A stretch of DNA of 64,000 nucleotides from DASQFQ01 sp963802905 (GTDB lineage: Bacteria > Actinomycetota > Thermoleophilia > Solirubrobacterales > Solirubrobacteraceae): the NCBI GenBank assembly GCA_963802905.1, contig CAWDKH010000022.1, positions 1 through 64,000 of the forward strand, read 5' to 3'. A program made the translations under genes and the position numbers. Position 1 is the stretch's first letter; the number at the start of each line of letters is the position of its first letter. Positions 1 through 7,439 of the stretch are shown here, in pieces. Below the pieces are notes generated by a model. That model saw only the letters and a program-made list of their open reading frames with translations. It did no database searches and had not been told where the DNA came from.

Positions 1-407
1 TGCGGGGCCCAGGCGGAACCGCAGGATCCTTGCGCCGGTCTGCTCGGATGCCCTGAGCGCGGGAGCCATCGCATCTGGAGGAGGAACGCGCCGATACCGC
101 GTCCCTCAACGCTCGTGTCCACTGCCAGTCGTGCGAGCAGCACCGCAGGAATCGGATACCGCGGCTGTCCTCGCGCCGAGCCCTTGCTGTCGCGTCCGCT
201 GGCGAATACGGCGGCAGCCGCGAGCGCGTGGTAGCCGACGACGCATACCTGCTCGCCGTCGAGGACCACATACGTCCGCGCGGAACCTCCCGCAGCAGAC
301 TGGCGGGCGTGCTCGAGCAGCCAGAGACTGAGCGACGCGGCGCCGCAGTCGAAGCCTTCAAGGACATGGTGGTCGGCGAGCGGCTCGGGGTCGCCGAACC
401 GCGGCAT
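1..407 (-). CDS. TacT-like GNAT toxin (partial, frame-broken)
   Basis: Probable acetyltransferase toxin of a TacA/TacT-type module; known members acetylate charged tRNAs. The ATG at 407-405 opens MPRFGDPEPLADHH, followed by a stretch rich in small residues. The acetyl-CoA-binding region reads LLARLAVDTSVEGRGIGAFL, matching the family's R-G-x-G-x-G/A loop. Near position 83 the frame breaks. After one missing base the next frame reads AMAPALRASEQTGARIL, which is the expected family continuation. The 3' end lies outside the window. The start overlaps the antitoxin stop by one base (TGATG), so translation is probably coupled. The family call is from motif and gene order; the substrate is inferred. 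Confidence 0.72.
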   Translation of the reverse strand, partial: MPRFGDPEPLADHHVLEGFDCGAASLSLWLLEHARQSAAGGSARTYVVLDGEQVCVVGYHALAAAAVFASGRDSKGSARGQPRYPIPAVLLARLAVDTSVEGRGIGAFLLQMRWLPRSGHPSRPAQGSCGSAWAP

Positions 408-671
408 CACTCAGGTCGCGAACGCCCGAATAGCTCGCGCAGCTCAGGCTTGACCTCGGCCGGCCTGTCGAGCGCCGCGCAGAAGGCGGACCACGCTCAC
501 CGGCCAGGACGAAGCGCGTCCCGTCGGCGACCAGTCGTTCGGCGCGTTCACGCGCACTCTCGACGAAGGACTCCGACATCGGCTCGCCAAGCAATTCGCC
601 GCTTTGGCGTAGAAGGGCGTCATCCGCGGGAGCCACACGCAGGTTGAGGCGTGAGGTTTCGTAGCGCTCAT
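407..671 (-). CDS. DUF1778/TacA-type antitoxin (frame-broken)
   Basis: Ribbon-helix-helix type antitoxin that would bind DNA through its N-terminus and neutralise the adjacent GNAT toxin with its C-terminal tail. The core reads SRLNLRVAPADDALLRQ, then a SARERAERL helix, then FVL. The likely start is ATG 671 (MSATK). One extra A in the short A run near 655 brings it into frame with TSRLNLRV. A second single-base gap near 501 joins FVLAGER to WSAFCAALDRPAEVKPELRE, the usual tail. Corrected length is about 88 residues, normal for the family. A longer in-frame start at 741 exists but gives an atypical N-terminus. Confidence 0.7.
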
Positions 672-703
672 CGAGTTCCGTTCTGCTCCTGTCGGACCCA
701 CTT

Positions 704-713
704 TGTACGTACA
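704..713. promoter_or_regulatory. Perfect 10-bp palindrome upstream of the toxin-antitoxin pair
   Basis: TGTACGTACA lies 32 bp before the proposed antitoxin start. RHH antitoxins usually autorepress through short palindromes, so this is a candidate operator. Only the symmetry is directly visible. Confidence 0.35.
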
Positions 714-1019
714 GCGTCAAGGAGCCGACGTCGCAGCGCATCGCGTTCGTCGGAGGTACGCGATCAGCGCGTTCGCGAGCCGCGCGCCGGCATCGCCGTT
801 GAGGCCGGTGTCGCGCCGGGCGATCTGGGTCGGCACGGGTCCAAACGTCCCGCTCACACGCTTGCGGCGGCCACGCGGAGGAGTAGCCTCGGGCGTGGCT
901 ACGTTCGCTCCCGGCGGCCCGCACTCGACACCCGGCCGCGGGCGAGGGAAGGAGGTGCTATCGCGGAAACGACGCGACGGTCCCAGCGCAACCGGCACCC
1001 CAACCGAAGGGAGCAGCAA

Positions 1020-1667
1020 GTGTTCGCAAGCATCAGGAGGTATCGCCTGCAGCGCGGATCGATGGAAGAGCTCACACGCCGGGTCGACGAGGGCTTCGCC
1101 GAGGACATCGGCCGCCGACCGGGATTCGTGGCGTACGAATTCATGGACTGCGGCGACGGCGAGATCCTCACGCTGAGCGTGTTCCGCGACGCTGACCAGG
1201 CCGAGGCGTCGCGCGAACTCGCCCTGCGGTGGACCGAGGAGAACCTGCAGGATCTCGAGTTCGGACGCCTCGAGGCGCTGCGCGGCGAGATCCTCGTCAG
1301 TCGCGCGGCGCGCGACATGCTCGACCCGGGCCACGCCGGAGCCGCCCGGAAGTTCGCCAGCGTACGGCGCTACCGGCTCCGGACCGGCTCGATCGGAGAG
1401 CTCATGCATATCGTCGATGAGGTCTTCGCCGACGCGATCGAGGCGATGGATGGCTTCGAGGCCTATCACGCGCTCGACTGCGGCAGCGAGATCGTTTCGA
1501 TCAGCCTCCTCCGCGACCAGGCGGCGGCGGAGGAGTCAGACGAGCGGGCGCTTGAGTTCGTGCGCCGAGAACTCGCCGATTTCGGCATCGAGCGCACCGA
1601 GGTGATCGGCGGCGAGGTCGTCGTCAGCCGTGCGATGGCGACGCTGCTGGAGCCAGCGCACGCATGA
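1020..1667 (+). CDS. Tandem ABM-like (dimeric alpha/beta barrel) domain protein
   Basis: The protein has 215 residues in two homologous halves. Each begins FAS(I/V)RRYRL with a G-S motif, continues through (V/I)DE(G/V)FA, G-F-x-A-Y and LDCG or MDCG, and ends with EVVVSRAM or EILVSRAA. This is the layout of two fused antibiotic-biosynthesis-monooxygenase-like ferredoxin folds, which normally pair as dimers. No catalytic residues can be assigned, so a monooxygenase activity should not be assumed. The GTG at 1020 is chosen because AAGGGAG lies a few bases upstream and the domain starts immediately. The open frame extends further upstream without homology. It appears monocistronic. Confidence 0.72.
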   Translation: MFASIRRYRLQRGSMEELTRRVDEGFAEDIGRRPGFVAYEFMDCGDGEILTLSVFRDADQAEASRELALRWTEENLQDLEFGRLEALRGEILVSRAARDMLDPGHAGAARKFASVRRYRLRTGSIGELMHIVDEVFADAIEAMDGFEAYHALDCGSEIVSISLLRDQAAAEESDERALEFVRRELADFGIERTEVIGGEVVVSRAMATLLEPAHA

Positions 1668-1769
1668 AGCAACTGGGGCGACGGCGGCGCATCTCCCGCG
1701 CCGCCGCCCCCCAGCGTGCGGACTGAGGTGCGGGGCGCCGACTACGGCCTGCGATCCTCGCCACCCAGA

Positions 1770-2384
1770 ATGAGTGAGCCGGCCGATCGCAACGCGCCGC
1801 CACCGCTGGCCGAGGCCCTCGGCGGAGCGCTCGGCATCGCTGAGTCGGTGCTCCCGTCGGCTGCGTTCGTCGCCACCTACACAGCCACCGGGCAGCAGAC
1901 CGAGCCCGCGCTGATCGCGGCCGTCACGCTCGGAGCTGTCTTCGGGATCGCGCGCGTCGTGCGCAAGCAGACGCCGCAGTTCGCGCTCGCCGGCCTCGGT
2001 GGCATCGCCATCTCCGCCTACGTCGTCTCGCGCACGGGTCGCGCCGAGGACTTCTTCCTGCCCGGCCTGGTCGCCAACGCCGGCTACGCGCTCGCCTACG
2101 CCATCTCGATCGCCGTGCGCTGGCCGCTGCTCGGCGTGTTCATCGCGATCGCCTCGAACCGCGGCATGGAGTGGCGCCAGGACCCAGCGCGCGTGCGCGC
2201 CTACAGCCGCGCGAGCTGGGTCTGGGTCGCCCTGTTCTCGCTCCGACTCGCAGTCCAGCTGCCGCTCTACCTGACGGGCGCCGTCGTCGCGCTCGGCGTC
2301 ACGCGGGTGGCGATGGGCGTGCCACTGTTCGCCGTCGGGATCTGGCTGAGCTGGCTGATCCTCCGCACACGTCAACACGCCTGA
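1770..2384 (+). CDS. DUF3159 family integral membrane protein
   Basis: The protein has 204 residues and about five or six hydrophobic segments. The first follows the conserved N-terminal G-x-x-x-x-x-S-V-L-P-x-x-A-F motif (residues near 15-30). A central SRTGRAEDFFLPGL segment matches the family hallmark RTG...FFLPG. Function is unknown, and members sit in the actinobacterial cytoplasmic membrane. ATG 1770 gives the family-like N-terminus; an in-frame ATG at 1716 adds unrelated residues. It is convergent with the DUF1918 gene, 10 bp away. Confidence 0.8.
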   Translation: MSEPADRNAPPPLAEALGGALGIAESVLPSAAFVATYTATGQQTEPALIAAVTLGAVFGIARVVRKQTPQFALAGLGGIAISAYVVSRTGRAEDFFLPGLVANAGYALAYAISIAVRWPLLGVFIAIASNRGMEWRQDPARVRAYSRASWVWVALFSLRLAVQLPLYLTGAVVALGVTRVAMGVPLFAVGIWLSWLILRTRQHA

Positions 2385-2394
2385 AGGCGTTACC

Positions 2395-2595
2395 TCAGCT
2401 CGGAGCGCCGGCCGAGCGGTGCTCGGGATGGAGAGCGCCCGCAGCCGGCGCGTAGATCGACTCGTGGCCGTCGTCCCACTCGATCCGGTACCGCGGCGGA
2501 TCCTCGCGCAGGACCTCGCGCACCGTGCCGGCGCGAGGTCGTCGCTCCGTGGACTCGGACTCGGCGATGACCCGATCTCCAACCCGGAACGCCAT
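2395..2595 (-). CDS. DUF1918 domain protein
   Basis: A 66-residue protein that is essentially one DUF1918 domain. It starts MAFRVGDRVIAES, carries a basic G-T-V-R-E-V-L strand, and ends with W-D-D-G-H-E-S-I-Y, the usual W-x-D-G-H-x-S motif of these small SH3-like proteins. Function is not established. A very strong Shine-Dalgarno (AAGGAGGAGC) directly precedes ATG 2595. Confidence 0.85.
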   Translation of the reverse strand: MAFRVGDRVIAESESTERRPRAGTVREVLREDPPRYRIEWDDGHESIYAPAAGALHPEHRSAGAPS

Positions 2596-2720
2596 TGCTC
2601 CTCCTTCAGACCGGTAGCCCGCAGAGCGTACCGCCGCCTCGAGCCTGCGGCGAGGGCAATTGGGGGTTGACGGCCGCGACGGACGGCGTAGCGTCTGGCG
2701 TCGCCCAACCGGAGGTCCTC

Positions 2721-3317
2721 ATGATTCTCGCCCGGCGCATACGCCCCGCCGTCCCGTCCACTCGCTCGCGCTTCGCGCTCCGGCTCCGCCGTCCAAGGGC
2801 CGCCGCTCCTCGTGCTTCGGCCTCGGCGCCCGCGGCTGCGGCGGCGGGCGGCGTCGCGCTCGGGGCGATCCTCGCGTTCTTCCTCGATCCCAGGGCCGGC
2901 CGGCGCCGGCGCCACGCCGCCCGTGACCGGGCGCTGTCACGGGCCCGGCGCGGCGAGCGTCGCGCTCTGGCCCGCGCGCGGCGGGCGGAATCGCACGCGG
3001 TCGGGATCGCGCGACGGACCTTCAATGCCCGCCGCTTCCGGCGCCGTGAGCCGCTCGACGACGTGACCCTTGCCCACAAGGTCGAGAGCGAGCTGTCCCG
3101 CCGCGCGGGCGCGCCGAAGGGACAGATCGTCGTCAACGCCGAGGACGGTGTCGTGTTCCTGCGTGGTGTCATCGAGCGGCAGGAGGACATCCAGCGCCTG
3201 GAGGCCGCGACGCGGCAGATCGCGGGCGTGCAGGAAGTGGAGAACCTGCTCCATCCGCCTGGCACGGCGGCGCCGGCGAGCCGCCCGAAACTCGAACGCC
3301 AGCGGTCTGGCCACTGA
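2721..3317 (+). CDS. BON domain protein with N-terminal membrane segment
   Basis: The protein has 198 residues. An Arg/Ala-rich N-terminus leads into a Gly/Ala hydrophobic segment (about residues 45-65) followed by FFLDPRAGRRRRH, the motif typical of YtxH/BON-type envelope proteins. A basic linker follows, then a BON domain at the C-terminus (LAHKVESELSRR, then VVFLRGVIERQEDIQRLE, then VQEVENLL). BON domains bind phospholipid or periplasmic surfaces, so an envelope-maintenance role is likely. GGAGG at 2711 supports ATG 2721 over the far upstream ATG of the same open frame. Confidence 0.78.
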   Translation: MILARRIRPAVPSTRSRFALRLRRPRAAAPRASASAPAAAAAGGVALGAILAFFLDPRAGRRRRHAARDRALSRARRGERRALARARRAESHAVGIARRTFNARRFRRREPLDDVTLAHKVESELSRRAGAPKGQIVVNAEDGVVFLRGVIERQEDIQRLEAATRQIAGVQEVENLLHPPGTAAPASRPKLERQRSGH

Positions 3318-3415
3318 GCTTCGCAAAGTGGGGCGCTCGAGCGGCGGCGAGCGCCTGGACATCGGCGTGCACGAGCGTACGCTGTGGGAGATCCGCTCGA
3401 AGGAGGTGAGTTCTC

Positions 3416-3607
3416 ATGTGCTTCGAGTACGAGCCGGATCGGCACGTTCGCGACGAGCAAGAGCAGGAGCAGGCTCGGGAAGAGATCCGGCGCCTGTTCG
3501 AGCGCTACCGCGCCGCGGGTCGCAGCGAAGCAGCGACCAAGCGCGTTGCCGGTGTTCGGGCGCCGGACACGGTCGAGGAGCAGGAGCCGGCGCTGGCATC
3601 GCGCTGA
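3416..3607 (+). CDS. Small acidic/charged hypothetical protein
   Basis: 63 residues, unrecognised. The N-terminus MCFEYEPDRHVRDEQEQEQA is strongly acidic, followed by a predicted amphipathic helix with E-E-I-R-R-L-F-E-R-Y. There is no signal peptide or membrane segment. An AAGGAGG ribosome-binding site sits about 8 nt before the ATG, which is the main argument that it is expressed. A hairpin follows the stop. Confidence 0.55.
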   Translation: MCFEYEPDRHVRDEQEQEQAREEIRRLFERYRAAGRSEAATKRVAGVRAPDTVEEQEPALASR

Positions 3608-3620
3608 GCCTGCGCGAAGA

Positions 3621-3650
3621 CGGGCGGCCGGCGATCCGGGCGGCCGCCCG
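3621..3650 (+). terminator. GC-rich hairpin, possible terminator
   Basis: CGGGCGGCC (3621-3629) pairs perfectly with GGCCGCCCG (3642-3650) across a 12-nt loop, starting 13 nt after the stop of the 63-residue gene. There is no U tract, as is common for GC-rich actinobacterial terminators. Confidence 0.4.
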
Positions 3651-3720
3651 CCTCTTGCCGGAGCTCAATGCGAAATTTGACCCGTGGCGCCCCAGGAGTA
3701 CCCTCGTTCCAGGAGCCGTC

Positions 3721-3954
3721 ATGGCCAAAGACGACATCGGGCTGATCGAGCCGGACGAGATCGCGTATCGACTCGAGCTCACCCCATCGGAGCTCAAGCT
3801 CACCTACAGCGCGCTCAAGGCGCTCATGAACGACTTCGGGCACGACGAGTACGACGTGCAGCGGATCATCCGCTCGGTCCTGAACAAGCTGCCACCGCCG
3901 GAGAGCATCGAGTCGATCGACCTCCACCTCCCGAGCCGGCATCCACGGGTCTGA
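3721..3954 (+). CDS. Small conserved-type hypothetical protein
   Basis: 77 residues, unrecognised. It reads as a soluble helical protein, with EPDEIAYRLELTPSELKLTY followed by a second helical stretch and a Pro-rich end (KLPPPESIESIDLHL). AGGAG lies 5-9 nt before ATG 3721, and TACCCT further upstream could be a -10 box. An ORF-length extension upstream in the same frame has no coding character. It may be the last resident gene before the A/T-richer island. Confidence 0.55.
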   Translation: MAKDDIGLIEPDEIAYRLELTPSELKLTYSALKALMNDFGHDEYDVQRIIRSVLNKLPPPESIESIDLHLPSRHPRV

Positions 3955-4348
3955 TCGCGCGGCGGCTCGCGTGAGCGCGGCGGGCTACGTGAAGCGCCAC
4001 CCGCATGACTCGGGGAACGCTCACCAGTGACTTACGAATCGTATGCGGCCCAAATACGGCCCAAGAAGCGTTTCGGCCTACCGTAATGCTGTGCTCCACC
4101 ATCGAGCGGCGCTTCATCAAGCCTTGCGGTCGAGCAGGACGACGACAGGGCTGACGCGAGTCGGAGTCAAGCCGGGAAGCAGACCGCCTCGCGGTTACGA
4201 AGTCAACACGGGGCCAAAGCCACGAACGAGCATCTAGAGCCGTGGATCAAGCATCCTCCGCTCGGCTGGCCGCGCCCTGTCGTGCCGACTGCGGAGTAGC
4301 GGGCCAGACAGATCGTGTTGTTGGTGCTAATGACACCAATGACGGCGG
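3955..4348. other. Gene-free stretch at the left edge of the A/T-richer island
   Basis: No supported gene. Base composition drops from about 4020 onward. Open frames here are short, lack ribosome-binding sites and resemble nothing recognised. I saw no convincing attachment-site duplication against the tRNA-Thr region. Confidence 0.5.
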
Positions 4349-4396
4349 CGTGGGTGCCCGACCGGAGCAGTCCCGAAGGACGGGCAGGCACCCACG
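4349..4396 (-). terminator. Long hairpin downstream of the minus-strand pair
   Basis: CGTGGGTGCC (4349-4358) pairs with GGCACCCACG (4387-4396), with further internal pairing of CCCG with CGGG. It begins 31 nt after the stop at 4428 and is a good terminator candidate for the genes at 4428-5266. Confidence 0.5.
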
Positions 4397-4427
4397 TTGC
4401 CGCCACCGTGAGGTGACGGCGGTGTGA

Positions 4428-4895
4428 CTAGCAGTATGGAAGGTCGACGTCCGGGTCATCGGAGCAAGGCTCCGAGTACTCAACGGCGTCATCGTAGCCA
4501 TCGGAGTAACCCTCGATTTCGCCTTCTTCCTTACCGGCAGAGTGACCCGCGCCGTAGCCAGCGGTGTTGCCGCTGCTGTAGCCCTCATTGCGCGCCTTGT
4601 CGGCGAGCCTGGCGGCACGCTTACGCTCGTTCTTGCGGGTGACGCGGCGCGTCTTGCGAATCGCTCGAGCCTTGTCCTCTTTCGCCTCGCGGCGGAAGAT
4701 CGCAAGCTCGGCAGCGTGCGTGCGCTCGACCTTATCGACAGCGGATTCCACCGCATTATGCTTGACACCGGCAATCGCGGTGTCATCCATGCGCGTGGTC
4801 TGCCCACCGAAGAACGCCGCCGCGCCGACGCCAATCGTGGCGGCAGCAACAGCGAGCACGCGGGTGACCGAGCGGCCATCAATGTTGATCTGCAC
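4428..4895 (-). CDS. Membrane-anchored basic protein with Gly/Tyr-rich tail
   Basis: 155 residues, no family recognised. It has an N-terminal transmembrane segment (about residues 12-29, VLAVAAATIGVGAAAFF). A long Lys/Arg/Glu-rich helical stretch follows, likely coiled coil. The tail repeats Gly at short intervals with Tyr (GYSSGNTAGYGAGHSAG and GYSDGYDDA) and ends in an acidic, two-Cys sequence. The GTG start at 4895 overlaps the upstream gene's TAG by one base (TAGTG), so the two are probably translationally coupled. It may be a surface or envelope factor; function unknown. Confidence 0.55.
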   Translation of the reverse strand: MQINIDGRSVTRVLAVAAATIGVGAAAFFGGQTTRMDDTAIAGVKHNAVESAVDKVERTHAAELAIFRREAKEDKARAIRKTRRVTRKNERKRAARLADKARNEGYSSGNTAGYGAGHSAGKEEGEIEGYSDGYDDAVEYSEPCSDDPDVDLPYC

Positions 4896-5266
4896 TAGAG
4901 CACCCTGCCCCGAAAGCGAAACGACGTGTTGGAGTCGTATTCGTCGCATTGGACCTGACTACCTGAGAGTTTCCAGCAATGCCAGGTGACATAGCCGTCG
5001 TAGAACGGACGACTCAGACGCGGCCAGCCGTACTGGCGGCTGATCTTGGGGCGCAGCCAGTTGTTGGCCACATAGCGGACCGACGAGCACGCCATCCCGC
5101 GTCCACGGTACTGCGTGAGCGAAACGGTGTGACCCCCATTCGTGTAGGTGTAAGGACTCTTCCCGATGGAGCAGGACGAGTAGCCGGTGGAGGCGGAAGC
5201 GTGAGCGGGGTTGGCGGCAAGAGCGGCCACCGCAACCGCTCCGCAGATGACGAGCAGTTTCTTCAA
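4895..5266 (-). CDS. Small secreted Cys-containing protein
   Basis: 123 residues with a clear Sec signal peptide (MKKLLVICGAVAVAALAAN, cleavage near AHA-SA). The mature part has four Cys, including GMACSSVRYVANNW and GYVTWHCWKLSGSQVQC, then an aromatic end (FRFRG). The spacing resembles the mature domains encoded at 55925 and at the 3' end of 7440-8181, suggesting a shared disulfide-stabilised extracellular fold. The start is TTG with a purine-rich GGGACAACC leader. Unknown function; secretion is confident. Confidence 0.65.
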   Translation of the reverse strand: MKKLLVICGAVAVAALAANPAHASASTGYSSCSIGKSPYTYTNGGHTVSLTQYRGRGMACSSVRYVANNWLRPKISRQYGWPRLSRPFYDGYVTWHCWKLSGSQVQCDEYDSNTSFRFRGRVL

Positions 5267-5985
5267 GGTTGTCCCTAGTATTGTCGTAGTAGCAGAATCT
5301 CACCGGCTGTTGCCGTCGGTGAGGCGTGGCGGTTGCAGGCGGCGAAGAAAGCGGGCCAGCCGAAGCCAGCCCGCCATCTCCGGGATGAGACTAGGTACTG
5401 GCAGTTACTTCTTGAGGATGCTGCTGATGCCCTGCGTGCTGTTGGTCGGCATCCCCTGGCAAGCCTGAGCGGCAACCTGCCGCCGCCGAGGCTGCTGTCG
5501 GTACTCACCGTGGTTCTTGTGTCGGACGCTATTGGCGGCACGCCAACAACGACACCGCTGGCGAAGGTTGGTTACGCGCAGCCGAGAATTGCGCGGGATT
5601 ACGGACCGCCTGCGGACAACTACGGAGCCTTGTCGGCGGCGCGGCCTGATGGCTTACGCAGCGGCGCGACCGATGCCGCGCGCCTGCGGTGCCTGAGCGC
5701 CAGTGGTGGGCATCCGCCGCCACCTTGGGATGTGGCATGAATGCTCAAGCACGGTTCCGCCTCAGCCGCCATACCGCTGTTGCGTGATTTCGCCTCAAGG
5801 CATGGCCGCAGATGCCGACGCATGTTCGAGTTCGAGCCGTGAGGACGCCCTAGATCGGGCCGCTCGACTCGGGGGATTCGATGCGCGCAGTCGCGCTACC
5901 GCCGCCTCGGCCATGGACAAGGCCGTCGCATGAAGCCCCTCGCAGCAATACGCATTCGTAACACCGCCATCTAGGAATAACAACA
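5267..5985. other. No supported gene; possible minus-strand remnant
   Basis: 719 bp without a convincing gene. The best trace is a minus-strand frame ending at a TAA at 5405-5407 with the tail NSTQGISSILKK, open for about 80 codons upstream but without an ATG or ribosome-binding site. Short plus-strand frames lack coding character. Base composition is island-like. Confidence 0.4.
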
Positions 5986-6270
5986 ATGAAGAAGTTCATG
6001 ATCCTGGCTGCCCTAATTGGGAGCCTGTTCGCTATCCCTGCCACCGCCTCGGCCAGCTTCTCGTCGGAGATGAAGGCGGGCAACCGCGCCGAGCAGAAGC
6101 TTCAGCGCCGCTATCCCGGCTACAGCGTTTACGGCTTCTGCGATCAGCAGGGCAGCCGCTACTGGTGCTCGGTCGGTGGTTCGCGTGGCGATTGTTTCGT
6201 CAGCGGCCATGCCTGGGTCAGCCGCTACTACCGCGTCCGTCTGGTCGGAGTGACGCGAAGCTGTTTCTAA
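5986..6270 (+). CDS. Small secreted Cys-containing protein
   Basis: 94 residues with a Sec signal peptide (MKKFMILAALIGSLFAIPAT, cleavage near ASA-SF). The mature protein is basic and aromatic with four Cys (GFCDQQGSRYWC, GDCFVSG, SCF end). It is related in general character, but less clearly in spacing, to the other secreted Cys proteins here. The ATG follows an A/C-rich leader (GGAATAACAAC) rather than a canonical Shine-Dalgarno. It is transcribed with the next two genes in the same direction. Function unknown. Confidence 0.62.
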   Translation: MKKFMILAALIGSLFAIPATASASFSSEMKAGNRAEQKLQRRYPGYSVYGFCDQQGSRYWCSVGGSRGDCFVSGHAWVSRYYRVRLVGVTRSCF

Positions 6271-6292
6271 CCCACAACACATTGAGGAAACG

Positions 6293-6601
6293 ATGAGTGC
6301 AATCGAGAGTTTCGCCCCGCCGTCTGCGGCGTCTGCGCCGGAGCCGAAGAACCGCAAGCGCGTTGCGCTGTGGACGCTGATCGTCTGGACCGCACTGATG
6401 GGCGTGTGGGTCATCGCTGGCGTCGCCGGTAATGACTGCGCCTCAGAGAAGGGCACCGAGTACCTGTCCGACCAGGGTGCGCAGGACGCCTGCGCAGTCG
6501 GCACCGGCATCGGCGTCTTTGCGCTGATCGCGCTGTGGACGTTCGGGACGTTCTGCATCATGGCCGTGACGGTGATCGTCCGGCTGTCACGCCGCAACTA
6601 G
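6293..6601 (+). CDS. Two-pass membrane protein
   Basis: 102 residues with a Pro/Ala-rich N-terminus. There are two hydrophobic helices (about residues 23-45, ALWTLIVWTALMGVWVIAGV, and about 71-97). Between them is a short loop containing two Cys (NDCAS...QDACAV) that could form a disulfide outside the membrane. GAGGAAACG precedes the ATG. It lies 22 bp after the secreted protein gene and 33 bp before the lipoprotein gene, a likely operon. Family unknown. Confidence 0.6.
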   Translation: MSAIESFAPPSAASAPEPKNRKRVALWTLIVWTALMGVWVIAGVAGNDCASEKGTEYLSDQGAQDACAVGTGIGVFALIALWTFGTFCIMAVTVIVRLSRRN

Positions 6602-6634
6602 ACAACACACAACACACAACAGGAGCAAGTCCCA

Positions 6635-7156
6635 ATGCACAAGAAGATCACCATGCTCGCCGCCACTGCGCTGTTTGCGCTTCCGGCTGTGGGTTGCGCC
6701 GAGTTGGAGGAGCCTACCTCCGGGGAGTCTGCCAAGAGTGGCAACAAGACCAGCAAGAGCGGCAAGGTCGGTGAGACGCTGCGCAACGCCGGAACCTCGT
6801 ACAAGGTGACGAAGGTGCGTACGACCAAGACGCTCGGCGACCCTGAGTTTCTGGGCGAGCGCGCCAACGGCAGGTTCGTCATCGTCAATCTTGCGATCAC
6901 AAATCACAAGGACGAGACGAAGACGTTTACCAATAGCACCGTCAAGCTCAAGACTGCTGACGGCAACAAGTACGAGACCTCGACCGATGCCGAGATGTCG
7001 CTTGACAAGAGTCTGATGCTGGAGGACATCCAGCCCGATCTGACAACGCGCGGCCAGGTTGCCTTCGATATTCCCGAGAAGAAGCTCAACGGGGCCAAGC
7101 TCGTGATCGAGGACTTCTGGGGCCAGGGCAAGGTCAAGGTCAACCTCGGCCTGTAG
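6635..7156 (+). CDS. DUF4352-type lipoprotein
   Basis: 173 residues. The lipoprotein signal peptide ends in a lipobox with Cys21 (ALPAVGC). A Ser/Lys/Gly linker follows, then an immunoglobulin-like DUF4352 domain (VTKVRTTKTLGDPEF, then GRFVIVNLAITNHKDETKTF, then a beta strand ending DIPEKKLNGAKLVIED). DUF4352 proteins are extracytoplasmic and of uncertain function; some relate to antigen or telomeric-repeat-like folds in name only. The leader is ACAACACACAACACACAAC followed by AGGAGC. This is the most A/T-rich gene here: the line 6901-6960 is 47% G+C. Confidence 0.75.
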   Translation: MHKKITMLAATALFALPAVGCAELEEPTSGESAKSGNKTSKSGKVGETLRNAGTSYKVTKVRTTKTLGDPEFLGERANGRFVIVNLAITNHKDETKTFTNSTVKLKTADGNKYETSTDAEMSLDKSLMLEDIQPDLTTRGQVAFDIPEKKLNGAKLVIEDFWGQGKVKVNLGL

Positions 7157-7235
7157 CGACTGGGACACCGCCTCGCGATCGGGCAAGGACGGTCGGGCGG
7201 TCAGCCAACACGCTCCTGAGGCACTTGGGAGGTTC

Positions 7236-7279
7236 GAGAGGGCCCGCGCAGATCCACGGCCCACAGCGCGGGCTCTCTC
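7236..7279 (+). terminator. Hairpin after the lipoprotein gene
   Basis: GAGAGGGCCCGCGC (7236-7249) pairs with GCGCGGGCTCTCTC (7266-7279), 14 bp with one G-U type mismatch and a 16-nt loop. It starts 79 nt after the stop at 7156. It is a candidate terminator; the 283-bp gap to the next gene holds nothing else I recognise. Confidence 0.45.
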
Positions 7280-7439
7280 GCTTCCGCTGTGTCATGTCGC
7301 GTAGTGCGTGGGCCTCGCCTCGTGATGCCGCTTCGCGCAGCGGGTCCTCGAACTCGGCGATGGCTAGTGCTCGGCTGGTCCGGACGTGACCTGGCCGTCC
7401 CGACTGCCAGACAAGACAACGACGACAAGGCAACAACAA

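Noticed and set aside
4043..4240. Open frame possibly a phage integrase remnant at the island edge
   Set aside because: No integrase motifs, no ribosome-binding site, and no duplicated tRNA-Thr sequence nearby.
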